A DNA stretch of 12,802 nt, from positions 1-12,802 of the forward strand of contig JAJZUH010000042.1 in NCBI GenBank assembly GCA_021847165.1, given 5' to 3'. Under the pieces are notes generated by a model. It was not told where the DNA came from. It was given only the letters and a program-made list of their open reading frames with translations, and searched no databases. This document shows, one piece after another, positions 1 to 7,978 of this stretch. The DNA comes from Pseudomonadota bacterium. Lineage in GTDB: Bacteria; Pseudomonadota; Gammaproteobacteria; Burkholderiales; Gallionellaceae. Numbering within the stretch: position 1 is the stretch's first letter; each line of letters begins with the position of its first letter. The position numbers were made by a program, and so were the translations under genes.

Positions 1-770
1 CCCAGTTTGTCGTAGTAGGGAACCGGTTTGCGCAGCTCGTCGTACATGCTGGAATAGGGGATCAGCATGTCGTCGTCCTGCCACAACCCGCGCAGGTACA
101 GGCTCAGTTTGCGCTCGTTATCCACCAGCAGCGTGCCGTGCCGCTCGCGTTGCAGCACGGCGCGGCTGTCGGCCGATTGCAGGCTGAAATAGTCTTTCTG
201 CCGTTCCGGGTGGTCGTCGTAATAGCGGATGCCGTAGTCTGCCCAGTTCCTGAGGCCGGCCAGCGACAGCTGTGTCAGCAATACCGGGACCTGCCTGAAC
301 ATCTCCGGCAGGCCGGGGCTGGGAAAGGTCTGGTGGATGCCGTGTACCGATCCGGTGGTGCGCTCCATCAGGTCGAGCGCGACGGCAAGGTATTCGGCCA
401 GCAGCTCGCGCGTCTGCAAACGCCGCGCGGTCGCGGGCAGCGATTGCAGGAATGGCGCGATGGCCGTACCGTTGGGCGATTTCCACATCTTGCGGACGAA
501 CGCGATGATGTCGGGCAACGCTTCCTCCCCGACGATTGCGGCGATGTCTGGCCACTCCTCAAGAAAGATCAGGATCGGTTCGGCACCGCGCCCCATCCTG
601 CCGAGAAAGCGCGCCTGTTCGATATAGGCGTCCACGCCCGCATCGGAAAGTGTCGCCAACGCTGCCTGCATGTGGTCGGCAAACACTTCGGCCACCCGCG
701 GGAATCCGCAGGCGAGCTCCTTCCAGTAAGGCTGCAACTCTTCCGGTATGTCGGTCGCTTGCACGCTCAT
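1..770 (-). CDS. cbbO: CbbO, RuBisCO activase subunit (partial, C-terminus beyond left edge)
   Basis: The frame stays open from an ATG at 770 to the window edge, giving 256 codons. It is the N-terminal part of CbbO, the large partner of CbbQ. In the known CbbQO activases, CbbO binds RuBisCO through a C-terminal von Willebrand A domain with a MIDAS metal site, and the CbbQ hexamer remodels the enzyme to release inhibitory sugar phosphates. The visible part is a largely helical, soluble N-terminal region. It includes a CbbO/NorD-like stretch around residues 195-230 (YFSLQSAD, then LLVDNERKLSLYLRGLWQ). The vWA domain should lie outside the window and cannot be checked. The start follows the cbbQ stop codon after only 4 bases, and both other ATGs at the junction run into stops within three codons. 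No good Shine-Dalgarno is visible, so translation is probably coupled to cbbQ. The name rests on the match to the family and on the cbbM-cbbQ order. Confidence 0.85.
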   Translation of the reverse strand, partial: MSVQATDIPEELQPYWKELACGFPRVAEVFADHMQAALATLSDAGVDAYIEQARFLGRMGRGAEPILIFLEEWPDIAAIVGEEALPDIIAFVRKMWKSPNGTAIAPFLQSLPATARRLQTRELLAEYLAVALDLMERTTGSVHGIHQTFPSPGLPEMFRQVPVLLTQLSLAGLRNWADYGIRYYDDHPERQKDYFSLQSADSRAVLQRERHGTLLVDNERKLSLYLRGLWQDDDMLIPYSSMYDELRKPVPYYDKL

Positions 771-774
771 GGCA

Positions 775-1578
775 TCATGCAAAGGTCGTGTCGATGGCGT
801 GGTCCAGCGTGTCGCGGATATCCGCGTCGTCGGTGATCGGGCGCACCAGTGCCATGCGGCAGGCGTCCCCGGGCTCGACGCCGCCCTTGATCAGGGTGGC
901 CGCATACACCAGCAGGCGCGTGGAGATGCCCTCGTCCAGGCCGTGCCCCTTGAGGTTGCGCGCCGCCTGGCCGATCTTCACCAGTTGACCGGCCAAGCCC
1001 AAGTCGATATCCGCTTCCTTGCTCAATATGCCGGCCTCGACACCCGCTTCGGGATAATCGAACTCGAAGGCCGTGAAGCGCTGCTTGGTCGATTGCTTCA
1101 GGTCCTTCATCAGGCTCTGGTAGCCCGGGTTGTACGAGATCACCAGCTGAAAATCGGGATGCGCCTCGATCAGCTCGCCCTTCTTGTCCAGCGGCAGGGT
1201 GCGGCGGTGGTCTGTCAGCGGGTGGATCACCACGGTGGTGTCCTGGCGTGCCTCGACCACCTCGTCCAGGTAGCAGATCGCGCCGATGCGCGCAGCTGTG
1301 GTCAGCGGGCCATCCAGCCAGCGCGTGCCGCCGGCGTCGAGCAAGTATCTCCCCACCAGGTCGCTGGCGGTCATGTCCTCGTTGCAAGCCACGGTGATCA
1401 GCGGCTTGTTCAGCTTCCACGCCATGTATTCGATGAAACGCGACTTGCCGCAGCCGGTCGGGCCTTTCACCATCACCGGCAGGCGCGCAGCATAGGCGGC
1501 CTCATACAGCGCGACTTCGTTGCGCTGTGCCTGGTAGAACGGTTCCTTGCGGACCTTGTACTGTTCCTTGTTGTCCAT
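775..1578 (-). CDS. cbbQ: CbbQ, AAA+ ATPase of the RuBisCO activase
   Basis: This 267-residue MoxR-type AAA+ ATPase is the motor subunit of the CbbQO RuBisCO activase, acting in the cytoplasm on the adjacent form II enzyme. Visible motifs are Walker A GPTGCGKS at residues 39-46, Walker B ICYLDE at 101-106, a sensor-1 region SYNPGYQ around 148-154 with N150, an arginine-finger candidate in KQRF near 167, and a sensor-2 type motif STRLL around 219-223. The length is usual for CbbQ/NorQ proteins. NorQ is the main alternative, but the position directly after cbbM and before cbbO settles the call. The ATG at 1578 has a strong Shine-Dalgarno AAGGAG at 1589-1584, five bases upstream. An intrinsic terminator lies between it and cbbM, so its expression is probably lower than that of RuBisCO. 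Confidence 0.95.
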   Translation of the reverse strand: MDNKEQYKVRKEPFYQAQRNEVALYEAAYAARLPVMVKGPTGCGKSRFIEYMAWKLNKPLITVACNEDMTASDLVGRYLLDAGGTRWLDGPLTTAARIGAICYLDEVVEARQDTTVVIHPLTDHRRTLPLDKKGELIEAHPDFQLVISYNPGYQSLMKDLKQSTKQRFTAFEFDYPEAGVEAGILSKEADIDLGLAGQLVKIGQAARNLKGHGLDEGISTRLLVYAATLIKGGVEPGDACRMALVRPITDDADIRDTLDHAIDTTFA

Positions 1579-1640
1579 TGCGACTCCTTCGTTCGGGCCT
1601 GTCCCGCGCAGTGCGAACGGGGCAGGGTTCTGGAAAAAAA

Positions 1641-1661
1641 CGCCCCCATCGTGTGGGGGCG
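1641..1661 (-). terminator. Intrinsic terminator between cbbM and cbbQ
   Basis: A perfect 8-bp stem (CGCCCCCA paired with TGGGGGCG) has a 5-base loop. Read on the minus strand it is followed at once by seven T residues (positions 1640-1634). It lies 25 bases beyond the cbbM stop codon, inside the cbbM-cbbQ gap. The plus strand also has a short T run after the stem (1664-1668), but no plus-strand gene ends here. It should end most cbbM transcripts and let a fraction read through into cbbQ and cbbO. No convincing separate promoter for cbbQ is visible in the 63 bases between the T run and the cbbQ ATG. Confidence 0.85.
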
Positions 1662-1686
1662 CATTTTTGCTGCATTACTGCCGGGC

Positions 1687-3066
1687 TTACTTGTGTACGC
1701 CCAGCTTTTCGCGCCAGCCCGGATACAGTTTGTCCGCATCCTTGGGGAAGGATTCGAACGCGCGGGCAAATTCCTTGTGCTGCTTCGCGTACTGGATCGG
1801 ATCGGCGCCCGATTTCCAGCATTCGTAAGCCTGGCGCAGGGAGATCGCACCTGCTGCGGGGCTGTCGATGTGGCCGTAGGAACCGCCGCCAGCCGTGTTG
1901 ATCACGTTGCCGTGGCCCAGGTTCTGGAAGAAGCCTGGCAGACGCAGCGCGTTCATGCCGCCGGAAATGATCGGGGTGGTGGGCTTCATGCCGTACCACT
2001 TCTGGAAGTAGACCGGACCCTGGCACTCGTCGCGCTCGATCATGTAGGCGATGTTGCGGTCGTCGCCTTCGCCTTCCATCTTGCCGTAGCCCATGGTGCC
2101 GACGTGGATGCCGGAAGCACCCTGCAGACGGCTCATCTTGGCCAGCACGAACGCGGTGTAACCGCGCTTTGCCGATGGCGATGTCACGGCGCCGTGACCG
2201 GCGCGGTGATAGTGCAGGTATTGGCCGGGGTACTGGCGGCGTGCGGTGGTCACCATGCCGGGACCGCCAACGTAGCCGTCGACGAGGAAGGCCAGCTTGT
2301 CCGCATCCGGACCGAACACTTCCAGCGCATAGTCTGCGCGAGCGCACATTTCATAGTGGTCGTCAGCCGTGATGTTCATGGAGAACAGCTTGGCCTGGCC
2401 GGTTTCGTCCTGCGCGCGCTTGAGCGCGTCGTACACCAGCGGCAGCACCTTCTTCAGCGGACAGAAGGTCTGGTTGCCTTGCGGCTCGTCGTTCTTGATG
2501 AAGTCGCCGCCCAGCCAGAACTGGTAGGCAGCCTTGGCGAACGGCTCGGGACGCAAGCCCAGCTTGGGCTTGATGATGGTGCCGGAGATGTAGCCGCCGT
2601 CCTTGATCGGGCGACCCAGGATGCGCCACAGGTTGGAGATGTCGGTGGCAGGGCCGTCGAACATCTGGATTGCGCGCTCCGGCATATAGAAGTCGATCAT
2701 CTTGGCATGCTCGATGTCGCCCATGCCCTGGTTGTTGCCGATCGCCAGCGTCAGGAAGGAGACCAGCATGAAGCGGCCGTCGGTGACGTTGCGGTCGAAC
2801 AGCTCCAGCGGATAGGCGATGCGCATGTCTTCGGTGGCTTCGTCGATGTAGTACACCAGAGCGTCCACGCCCTTGGTGAAATCGTCGGTGGTGGAAACTT
2901 CCACGTTGGTACCGGTGGAGGATTCGGCCGCAAAGTGTGCCGCCGCTTCCAGATATCCGTGCCCTGCCTTGGGCTTCATCTTGTAGGCGACCAGAATGTG
3001 CTTGCCGCCCTTGATCAGGTCGGCTTCCTTGAGGTCAAGGTTTGAATAACGATTGGACTGATCCAT
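1687..3066 (-). CDS. cbbM: Form II RuBisCO (ribulose-1,5-bisphosphate carboxylase/oxygenase), CbbM
   Basis: The 459-residue protein carboxylates ribulose 1,5-bisphosphate to two 3-phosphoglycerates. All key residues are present, with spacing that matches Rhodospirillum rubrum CbbM: N111 (GNNQG), K166 in TIIKPKLGL, the carbamylated lysine K191 with metal ligands D193 and E194 in FIKNDEPQ, H287 in HYHRAGHG, H321 in [10 protein letters not shown], loop-6 lysine K329, and S368-G369-G370 in [12 protein letters not shown]. Form II enzymes have large subunits only and work best at high CO2 and low O2, which suggests a microaerobic or CO2-rich niche. The ATG at 3066 has a Shine-Dalgarno AGGAG at 3077-3073, six bases upstream. 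The gene is divergent from cbbR across a 128-base regulatory gap and is followed by a strong terminator, then cbbQ and cbbO. No form I genes are seen in this window. Confidence 0.98.
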   Translation of the reverse strand: MDQSNRYSNLDLKEADLIKGGKHILVAYKMKPKAGHGYLEAAAHFAAESSTGTNVEVSTTDDFTKGVDALVYYIDEATEDMRIAYPLELFDRNVTDGRFMLVSFLTLAIGNNQGMGDIEHAKMIDFYMPERAIQMFDGPATDISNLWRILGRPIKDGGYISGTIIKPKLGLRPEPFAKAAYQFWLGGDFIKNDEPQGNQTFCPLKKVLPLVYDALKRAQDETGQAKLFSMNITADDHYEMCARADYALEVFGPDADKLAFLVDGYVGGPGMVTTARRQYPGQYLHYHRAGHGAVTSPSAKRGYTAFVLAKMSRLQGASGIHVGTMGYGKMEGEGDDRNIAYMIERDECQGPVYFQKWYGMKPTTPIISGGMNALRLPGFFQNLGHGNVINTAGGGSYGHIDSPAAGAISLRQAYECWKSGADPIQYAKQHKEFARAFESFPKDADKLYPGWREKLGVHK

Positions 3067-3115
3067 TTACTTCTCCTCGTTGGTATTGAATTCGTTCTCT
3101 GAAACTGCGGTGCGA

Positions 3116-3148
3116 ACTATACCTGCGAGAATCATAAATAACAGTCAA
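3116..3148 (-). promoter_or_regulatory. Putative activator-dependent cbbM promoter
   Basis: On the minus strand a -35-like TTGACT (3148-3143) and a -10-like TATAGT (3121-3116) are separated by 21 bases, longer than the optimal 17, as expected for a promoter that needs an activator. Transcription would begin near 3109, leaving a leader of about 43 bases that contains the cbbM Shine-Dalgarno. An alternative -10 is TATGAT at 3136-3131, but it has a poor -35 (CATAAA). The choice of TATAGT is supported by the operator: it places the 17-bp palindrome near -64, the usual LysR-regulator recognition position. The coordinates are inferred from sequence alone. Confidence 0.45.
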
Positions 3149-3181
3149 TTGTTTTTATGTGAATCATAAGTAAAACTTATG
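3133..3181. promoter_or_regulatory. Probable CbbR operator with four CATAA/TTATG half-sites
   Basis: The divergent gap carries CATAA at 3133-3137, TTATG at 3155-3159, CATAA at 3165-3169 and TTATG at 3177-3181. The last two form a perfect palindrome, CATAAGT-AAA-ACTTATG (3165-3181). It contains the LysR T-N11-A pattern (T3167, A3179) and fits the TNA-N7-TNA form described for CbbR sites (TAA 3167-3169, TTA 3177-3179). A second TNA-N7-TNA match lies at 3135-3147. With a cbbM start near 3109 these two centre near -64 and -32, as expected for recognition and activation sites. The palindrome also lies just upstream of the putative cbbR -10, which would allow autorepression. Confidence 0.7.
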
Positions 3182-3182
3182 G

Positions 3183-3188
3183 TATAAA
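3183..3188 (+). promoter_or_regulatory. Putative cbbR -10 element very close to the start codon
   Basis: TATAAA (five of six matches to the sigma-70 -10 consensus) ends only six bases before the cbbR ATG at 3195. The matching -35 position (TGAATC, 3160-3165, 17-base spacer) is poor. A start about seven bases after the -10 would fall on the ATG itself, which would make the mRNA leaderless. The sequence before the ATG has no Shine-Dalgarno, which agrees with this. A promoter further upstream remains possible. Confidence 0.35.
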
Positions 3189-3194
3189 TCTCCC

Positions 3195-4118
3195 ATGTTG
3201 CCCATTTCTCTGCGCCAATTGCAGGTCTTCGAATGCGTCGCCCGTCATCTGAACCATTCCCGGGCGGCGGCCGAACTGTATTTGTCGCAACCGGCCGTCT
3301 CCATGCAGATCAAGCAAACCGAGCATGCGATCGGTCTGCCCTTGTTCGACCAGGTCGGCAAGAAGCTCTTTCTCACGGAAGCCGGACGCGAGCTGCTGCA
3401 CCATGCCCGCTCCATATTGCAGACGATGCAGGACATGGAATCCGTGTTTGCCGAAATGAAAGGACTGGAGCATGGACACCTGAATATCTCCGTGGTCAGC
3501 ACGGCCAACTATTTCATGCCGCAGTTGCTCGCCAAATTCATCCAGCTCCATCCCAGCATCAACGTCAGTCTTTCCGTAGCCAACCGCGACGCCGTGCTCA
3601 AGCAGCTGTCCGACAACGTCGCCGACCTGGCCATCATGGGACAACCGCCGGAAGGGACGGACATGGTGTCGCAAGCGTTCATGCAGAACCCGCTGGTGGT
3701 CATCGCCGCCCCCGACCACCCGCTGGCGACGCAAACGAGGATCCAGCCGCAGCAGTTGTCGAACGAGACTTTCTTGCTGCGCGAGATCGGTTCCGGCACG
3801 CGCGGCGTGGTCGAGCGGTTCTTTGCCAGCCATCGTCTGCCGTTGCCCGCGCATATGGAAATGGATACCAATGAGGCCATCAAGCAATCGGTCCATGCCC
3901 GCATCGGTATCGGCATCATTTCCCGCCCTGCCATCGAACTGGAGCTGGAGACCCATCGTCTGTGCATCCTCGATGTCGACGGGTTTCCCATCGTGCGCAA
4001 CTGGCATATCGTGCAGCGCAGGAACAAACGCCTGTCCACCGCAGCCACCGCATTCCGGAAGTTCCTGCTGGCCGAGGCCGAGCGGCTGGCGAGCCCTGCC
4101 GCCGGCAACAGGGGTTAA
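3195..4118 (+). CDS. cbbR: CbbR, LysR-type regulator of the CBB operon
   Basis: The 307-residue LysR-family regulator has an N-terminal winged helix-turn-helix at about residues 5-65. This carries the family signature from RAAAELYLSQPAVSMQIKQ to GLPLFDQVGKKLFLTEAG, and is followed by a linker helix and a two-lobed effector-binding domain (about 93-300). Features typical of CbbR are the FDQVGKKLFLTEAG stretch and REIGSGTR at 197-203 in the effector domain. CbbR proteins sense metabolites linked to energy and carbon status, such as RuBP or NADPH in studied species, and activate cbb genes. The ligand here is unknown. The gene is divergent from cbbM and shares its operator, the classic arrangement. 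The ATG at 3195 gives the normal N-terminus (MLPISLRQLQVFE), but no Shine-Dalgarno precedes it. A bidirectional terminator follows at 4146-4171. Confidence 0.93.
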   Translation: MLPISLRQLQVFECVARHLNHSRAAAELYLSQPAVSMQIKQTEHAIGLPLFDQVGKKLFLTEAGRELLHHARSILQTMQDMESVFAEMKGLEHGHLNISVVSTANYFMPQLLAKFIQLHPSINVSLSVANRDAVLKQLSDNVADLAIMGQPPEGTDMVSQAFMQNPLVVIAAPDHPLATQTRIQPQQLSNETFLLREIGSGTRGVVERFFASHRLPLPAHMEMDTNEAIKQSVHARIGIGIISRPAIELELETHRLCILDVDGFPIVRNWHIVQRRNKRLSTAATAFRKFLLAEAERLASPAAGNRG

Positions 4119-4145
4119 AGCGGGGTGCCAATGCTGCGGACAAAC

Positions 4146-4171
4146 AAAAAGCGGCCCGAAGGCCGCTTTTT
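4146..4171. terminator. Bidirectional intrinsic terminator between cbbR and fba
   Basis: The stem GCGGCC/GGCCGC (4151-4156 with 4161-4166) has a four-base loop and is flanked by AAAAA on the left and TTTTT on the right, so each strand has a T tract after a GC-rich stem. It lies 27 bases after the cbbR stop and about 20 bases after the fba stop and can serve both convergent genes. On the fba strand the loop reads TTCG closed by a C-G pair, the very stable cUUCGg tetraloop. Confidence 0.92.
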
Positions 4172-4192
4172 AATCGATACAAGCCGCAGCGA

Positions 4193-5257
4193 TTACTTGA
4201 TGATCGCGTTGAGCTCGCCCTTGCTGTAGCGCGAGGCCATCGAGTCCAGCGAAATCGGCTTGATCTTGGCAGCCTGACCGGCGGAACCGAACGCTTCGTA
4301 GCGCGCCTTGCAGATTGCCTTCATTGCCTTGGTCGTCTCGGCCAGGAACTTGCGCGGGTCGAAATCCTTGGGATTCTCGGCCAGGTAGCGGCGGGTAGCG
4401 CCGGTCGATGCCATGCGCAGGTCGGTGTCGATGTTGACCTTGCGCACGCCGTGCTTGATGCCCTCGACGATCTCTGCGACAGGCACGCCGTAAGTCTGCG
4501 GCATCGCGCCGCCGAACTTGTTGATGACCTCCAGCCATTCCTGCGGCACGGAAGAAGAACCGTGCATCACCAGGTGGGTGTTGGGGATGCGCGCGTGGAT
4601 TTCCTTGATGCGGCTGATCGCCAGGGTCTCGCCTGTGGGCGGCTTGGTGAACTTGTAGGCGCCGTGCGAAGTGCCGATGGCGATGGCCAGGGCATCGACC
4701 TGGGTGGCCTTGACGAACGCGGCTGCCTCGTTCGGGTCGGTCAGCAGCTGGTCGTGGCTCAACTTGCCTTCGGCGCCGTGGCCGTCTTCCTTTTCACCGT
4801 GGCCGGATTCCAGGGAACCCAGGCATCCCAGCTCACCCTCGACGGAAACGCCGACGGCGTGGGACATCTCCACCACCTGGCGGGTGACGTTCACGTTGTA
4901 ATCGAAAGTCGACGGAGTCTTGCCGTCGGTCATCAGCGAACCGTCCATCATCACGCTGGAAAAGCCGGATTTGATGGCATTGATACAGACAGCCGGCGAA
5001 GCACCGTGGTCCTGGTGCATGACGACGGGAATATGCGGATACATTTCCACGGCTGCTTCGATCAGGTGACGCAGGAACGGCTCGCCGGCATATTTGCGGG
5101 CACCGGCGGAACCCTGCATGATCACCGGGCTGTTGCATTCGTCGGCCGCTTCCATGATCGCCTTGACCTGCTCCAGATTGTTGACGTTGAACGCGGGCAG
5201 GCCGTAGCTGTTTTCTGCCGCGTGGTCGAGTAGTTGACGTAAGGATACGAGTGCCAT
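4193..5257 (-). CDS. fba: Class II fructose-1,6-bisphosphate aldolase (CbbA type)
   Basis: The 354-residue zinc aldolase joins dihydroxyacetone phosphate to glyceraldehyde 3-phosphate. The related reaction that makes sedoheptulose bisphosphate is plausible in the Calvin cycle. Visible motifs are HQDHG at 81-85 with catalytic D83 and zinc ligand H84, VEGELG around 139-144, the zinc histidine in GTSHGAYKF (H198), the zinc histidine in MHGSSSVP (H232), and the substrate-binding NIDTD at 275-279. Length and motifs match the CbbA/Fba class IIB enzymes of autotrophic proteobacteria. The ATG at 5257 has AGGAG at 5268-5264 with six-base spacing. It is the last gene of the tkt-gap-pgk-pyk-fba block and ends at the bidirectional terminator. 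The gap of 53 bases from pyk is AT-rich with no clear terminator, so co-transcription with pyk is likely. Confidence 0.96.
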   Translation of the reverse strand: MALVSLRQLLDHAAENSYGLPAFNVNNLEQVKAIMEAADECNSPVIMQGSAGARKYAGEPFLRHLIEAAVEMYPHIPVVMHQDHGASPAVCINAIKSGFSSVMMDGSLMTDGKTPSTFDYNVNVTRQVVEMSHAVGVSVEGELGCLGSLESGHGEKEDGHGAEGKLSHDQLLTDPNEAAAFVKATQVDALAIAIGTSHGAYKFTKPPTGETLAISRIKEIHARIPNTHLVMHGSSSVPQEWLEVINKFGGAMPQTYGVPVAEIVEGIKHGVRKVNIDTDLRMASTGATRRYLAENPKDFDPRKFLAETTKAMKAICKARYEAFGSAGQAAKIKPISLDSMASRYSKGELNAIIK

Positions 5258-5310
5258 TTTGTTCTCCTAGATAAATTACATAAACGATTGCAGCTTTTTA
5301 TGCCTGCTGC

Positions 5311-6750
5311 TTAATTCTTGCGGTAGTCGCCCACGCGCACGATCTTCATGGTATTGGTGTGGCCAGCCTTGCCTAGCGCCTCACCAACGGTCATCACGAT
5401 CAAATCACCATCTTCCACCATGCCCAGGCGCGACAGCTCGTCTTCCGCCTGCCGCAGGATCACGGAATGGTCGTGGGTTTCGATCTTGAATGCGATCGGA
5501 TGCACACCGCTGAACAGGGTAACCTTGCTCAGGGTCGCCTCCATCGGCGTCATCGCAAAAATGGGGGCCCCGGCACTGACGCGCGACATCCATAGCGCGG
5601 TCGAGCCGGATTGCGTCAAGGCGACAATCGCCTTCACCTTGAAGTGGGATGCCGCATACAGCGCAGACATGGCGATCGACTGGTCGATGCGCGTGAATTT
5701 GCTCTGGTCCAGGCGGCGATCCATCGCGCTTTCTTCAGTCTCCTTTTCCGCGTTGAGACAGATGCGGGCCATTGCTTCGATGGTTTCGACCGGGTAATCG
5801 CCGACGGCCGTCTCCGCCGACAGCATCACCGCATCGGTTCCATCAAGCACCGCGTTGGCCACGTCCGAAACCTCGGCGCGGGTGGGAATCGGGTTGGTAA
5901 TCATGGATTCCATCATCTGCGTGGCCGTGATGACCAGCTTGTTCCTGGCGCGGGCCATCTTGATCATCTTCTTCTGCAGGCCGGGTACGGCCGCATCGCC
6001 GACCTCGACCGCCAGATCGCCGCGCGCCACCATGATGGCATCGGATGCGTCGATGATGGAGCCCAGTACCGGAATCGCCTCGGCACGCTCGATCTTGGCC
6101 ACCAGCAGACTCTTTCCCCCGGCGGCATGCATCAGCTCGCGCGCCAGCTTCATGTCGTCCGCCGAACGCGGGAAGGATACGGCCAGGAAATCCGCCTTGA
6201 TCAGCGCCGCGGTCTTGATATCTTCCTTGTCTTTCTCGGTCAGCGCAGGGGCCGTCAATCCGCCGCCCTTGCGGTTGATACCCTTGTTGTTGGACAGGAC
6301 GCCGCCGCGGACGACGACGCAATGCACTTCGGTGCCTTTGACCCCTGTGACATGGAATTCCAGCATGCCGTCGTTGAGCAGCAATACCGTGCCGACATCC
6401 ACATCGTTAGGCAATTCCTTGTAATCCAGCCCGACACGTTCCTGGTTGCCCAGACCATCCAGCGATGCATCGAGGATGAACGTATCTCCCTTGTTCAGGG
6501 TGATCTTGTCGTTCTCGAATTTGCGTACGCGGATCTTGGGTCCTTGCAGGTCAGCCAGGATACCGATGGTGCGCCCCGCCGCTCTGGCGGCGGCGCGCAC
6601 CTTCTCGGCGCGGCCCATGTGATCCTGGGCCGAGCCGTGGGAGAAGTTCATCCGTACCACATCCACTCCCGCACGGATCATTTGTTCCAGTACCTTCTGG
6701 TCGCTGGAAGCGGGCCCCAGTGTTGCTACTATTTTTGTTCTGCGCAGCAT
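5311..6750 (-). CDS. pyk: Pyruvate kinase (PykA-like)
   Basis: The 479-residue enzyme converts phosphoenolpyruvate and ADP to pyruvate and ATP. Visible features are the N-terminal RRTKIVATLGPAS, the substrate and potassium-binding MNFSHG (34-39), the lid (B) domain from about 70 to 170, catalytic K219 and metal ligand E221 in VAKIERAEA, ARGDLAVEVG (242-251) with metal ligand D245, and ATQMMESM...PTRAEVSDVANAVLDGTDAVMLSAET at about 276-314. A C-terminal regulatory domain of normal length follows. Length and sequence resemble E. coli PykA more than PykF. It lies 15 bases after pgk on the same strand, so the two are almost certainly co-transcribed. The ribosome site is weak (GGGA five bases before the ATG), consistent with coupling to pgk. 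In an autotroph it would draw fixed carbon out of the cycle toward biosynthesis. Confidence 0.95.
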   Translation of the reverse strand: MLRRTKIVATLGPASSDQKVLEQMIRAGVDVVRMNFSHGSAQDHMGRAEKVRAAARAAGRTIGILADLQGPKIRVRKFENDKITLNKGDTFILDASLDGLGNQERVGLDYKELPNDVDVGTVLLLNDGMLEFHVTGVKGTEVHCVVVRGGVLSNNKGINRKGGGLTAPALTEKDKEDIKTAALIKADFLAVSFPRSADDMKLARELMHAAGGKSLLVAKIERAEAIPVLGSIIDASDAIMVARGDLAVEVGDAAVPGLQKKMIKMARARNKLVITATQMMESMITNPIPTRAEVSDVANAVLDGTDAVMLSAETAVGDYPVETIEAMARICLNAEKETEESAMDRRLDQSKFTRIDQSIAMSALYAASHFKVKAIVALTQSGSTALWMSRVSAGAPIFAMTPMEATLSKVTLFSGVHPIAFKIETHDHSVILRQAEDELSRLGMVEDGDLIVMTVGEALGKAGHTNTMKIVRVGDYRKN

Positions 6751-6765
6751 GTAAGTCCCAATTAG

Positions 6766-7947
6766 TTATTGCTTGGCGCGTTGCTCCAGAATTTCGACCG
6801 CAGGCAAAGTCTTGCCTTCGAGGAATTCCAGGAACGCACCGCCTGCGGTGGAGATGTAGGACACCTTGTCGTAGATGTCGTACTTCTGGATCGCCGCAAT
6901 GGTATCGCCGCCGCCGGCCAGGGTGAATGCGCTGGTTTCGGCGATCGCCTTGGCGATGGTCTTGGTGCCTTCGCCGAACTGGTCGAACTCGAATACCCCG
7001 ACCGGTCCGTTCCAGACCACGGTGCCGGCCTTCATGATGATGTCGGCCAGTTCCTGTGCAGACCTGGGGCCGATGTCGAAGATCATGTCGTCGTCAGCCA
7101 CATCTCCCGCATCCTTCAGCACGGCGGGTTCGTTGGCATCGAACTTCTTGCCGACCACCACATCCACCGCGATGGGAATGTTGGCACCGCGTTGTTTCAT
7201 TTTTTCGATCAGCGCCTGTGCGGTCGGAACGAGGTCGTCTTCACACAGCGACTTGCCGACATTCTTGCCGACCGCCTTCAGGAAGGTGTTGGCGATGCCG
7301 CCGCCGACCACCAGCTGTTCGCACTTCTCGGACAGCGATTCGAGCACGGTCAGTTTGGTCGATACCTTGGAACCGCCGACGATGGCGACCATCGGGCGGG
7401 CCGGGTTCAGCAAGGCCTTGCTCAATGCTTCCAGTTCTTCGGTGAGCAGGATGCCTGCCGCTGCAACTGGCGCGAACTTCGCCACACCGTGTGTGGAGGC
7501 CTCGGCACGGTGCGCGGTACCGAAGGCATCCATCACGAACACGTCGCACAGGGCGGCATACTTTTTCGACAGTTCGTCGTTGCTTTTCTTCTCGCCCTTG
7601 TTGAAGCGGCAGTTCTCCAGCAGCACCAGTTCACCGTCGGCAACGTTGAAACCGCCGTCGGTCCAGTCGCGGATCAGGCGCACGGGTTTGCCCAGCTTGT
7701 TGGCAATGGTGTCGGCCACCGGCTTGAGCGAGTTCTCTTCCGAGTAAACGCCTTCTTCGGGACGGCCGAGGTGGGAAGTCACCATCACTTTCGCACCGGC
7801 TTTCAGTGCCGCATTGATGGTAGCCATCGACGCGGTGATGCGCGCATCGGAAGTGACCTTGCCGTCCTTGACGGGTACGTTGAGGTCGGAGCGGATCAGG
7901 ACGCGTTTGCCCTTGAGATCCAGGTCGGTCATTTTGATAACGGACAT
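6766..7947 (-). CDS. pgk: Phosphoglycerate kinase (CbbK)
   Basis: The 393-residue enzyme phosphorylates 3-phosphoglycerate with ATP, the first reductive step after RuBisCO. Motifs in order: [12 protein letters not shown] (18-29), substrate residue R36, SHLGRP (58-63), [12 protein letters not shown] (109-120), DAFGTAHR (140-147), GGSKVSTK (191-198), GGGIANTF (215-222), [10 protein letters not shown] (311-320), and the nucleotide-binding GGGDT (345-349) followed by STAGGAFLE. The length is normal for bacterial Pgk. The ATG at 7947 has AAGGA eight bases upstream (7960-7956). An internal ATG at residue 6 gives a slightly shorter alternative, but it lacks a better ribosome site. The gene follows gap, with a likely partial terminator in the 69-base gap, and precedes pyk by 15 bases. 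Confidence 0.97.
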   Translation of the reverse strand: MSVIKMTDLDLKGKRVLIRSDLNVPVKDGKVTSDARITASMATINAALKAGAKVMVTSHLGRPEEGVYSEENSLKPVADTIANKLGKPVRLIRDWTDGGFNVADGELVLLENCRFNKGEKKSNDELSKKYAALCDVFVMDAFGTAHRAEASTHGVAKFAPVAAAGILLTEELEALSKALLNPARPMVAIVGGSKVSTKLTVLESLSEKCEQLVVGGGIANTFLKAVGKNVGKSLCEDDLVPTAQALIEKMKQRGANIPIAVDVVVGKKFDANEPAVLKDAGDVADDDMIFDIGPRSAQELADIIMKAGTVVWNGPVGVFEFDQFGEGTKTIAKAIAETSAFTLAGGGDTIAAIQKYDIYDKVSYISTAGGAFLEFLEGKTLPAVEILEQRAKQ

Positions 7948-7978
7948 GATTTTTTTCCTTGGTTACAGACTTAAAGCT

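Noticed and set aside
1590..1625. Inverted repeat CGTTCG/CGAACG with an 18-base loop upstream of the cbbQ ribosome site
   Set aside because: The stem is short, the loop is long, and there is no second signal such as a T tract. Chance pairing in GC-rich sequence is likely, and I cannot support a riboswitch or regulatory RNA here.
748..3045. A 765-codon open frame on the plus strand across cbbQ and cbbM
   Set aside because: It lies exactly antisense to two genes with complete catalytic motifs. Its protein is low-complexity (rich in V, A, H, R) with no recognisable domain, and it crosses the terminator between cbbM and cbbQ. GC-rich codon bias explains such shadow frames.
3962..5233. A 423-codon plus-strand frame overlapping the end of cbbR and all of fba
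   Set aside because: It is antisense to the aldolase, runs through the bidirectional terminator and shows no domain. It is a shadow of fba.
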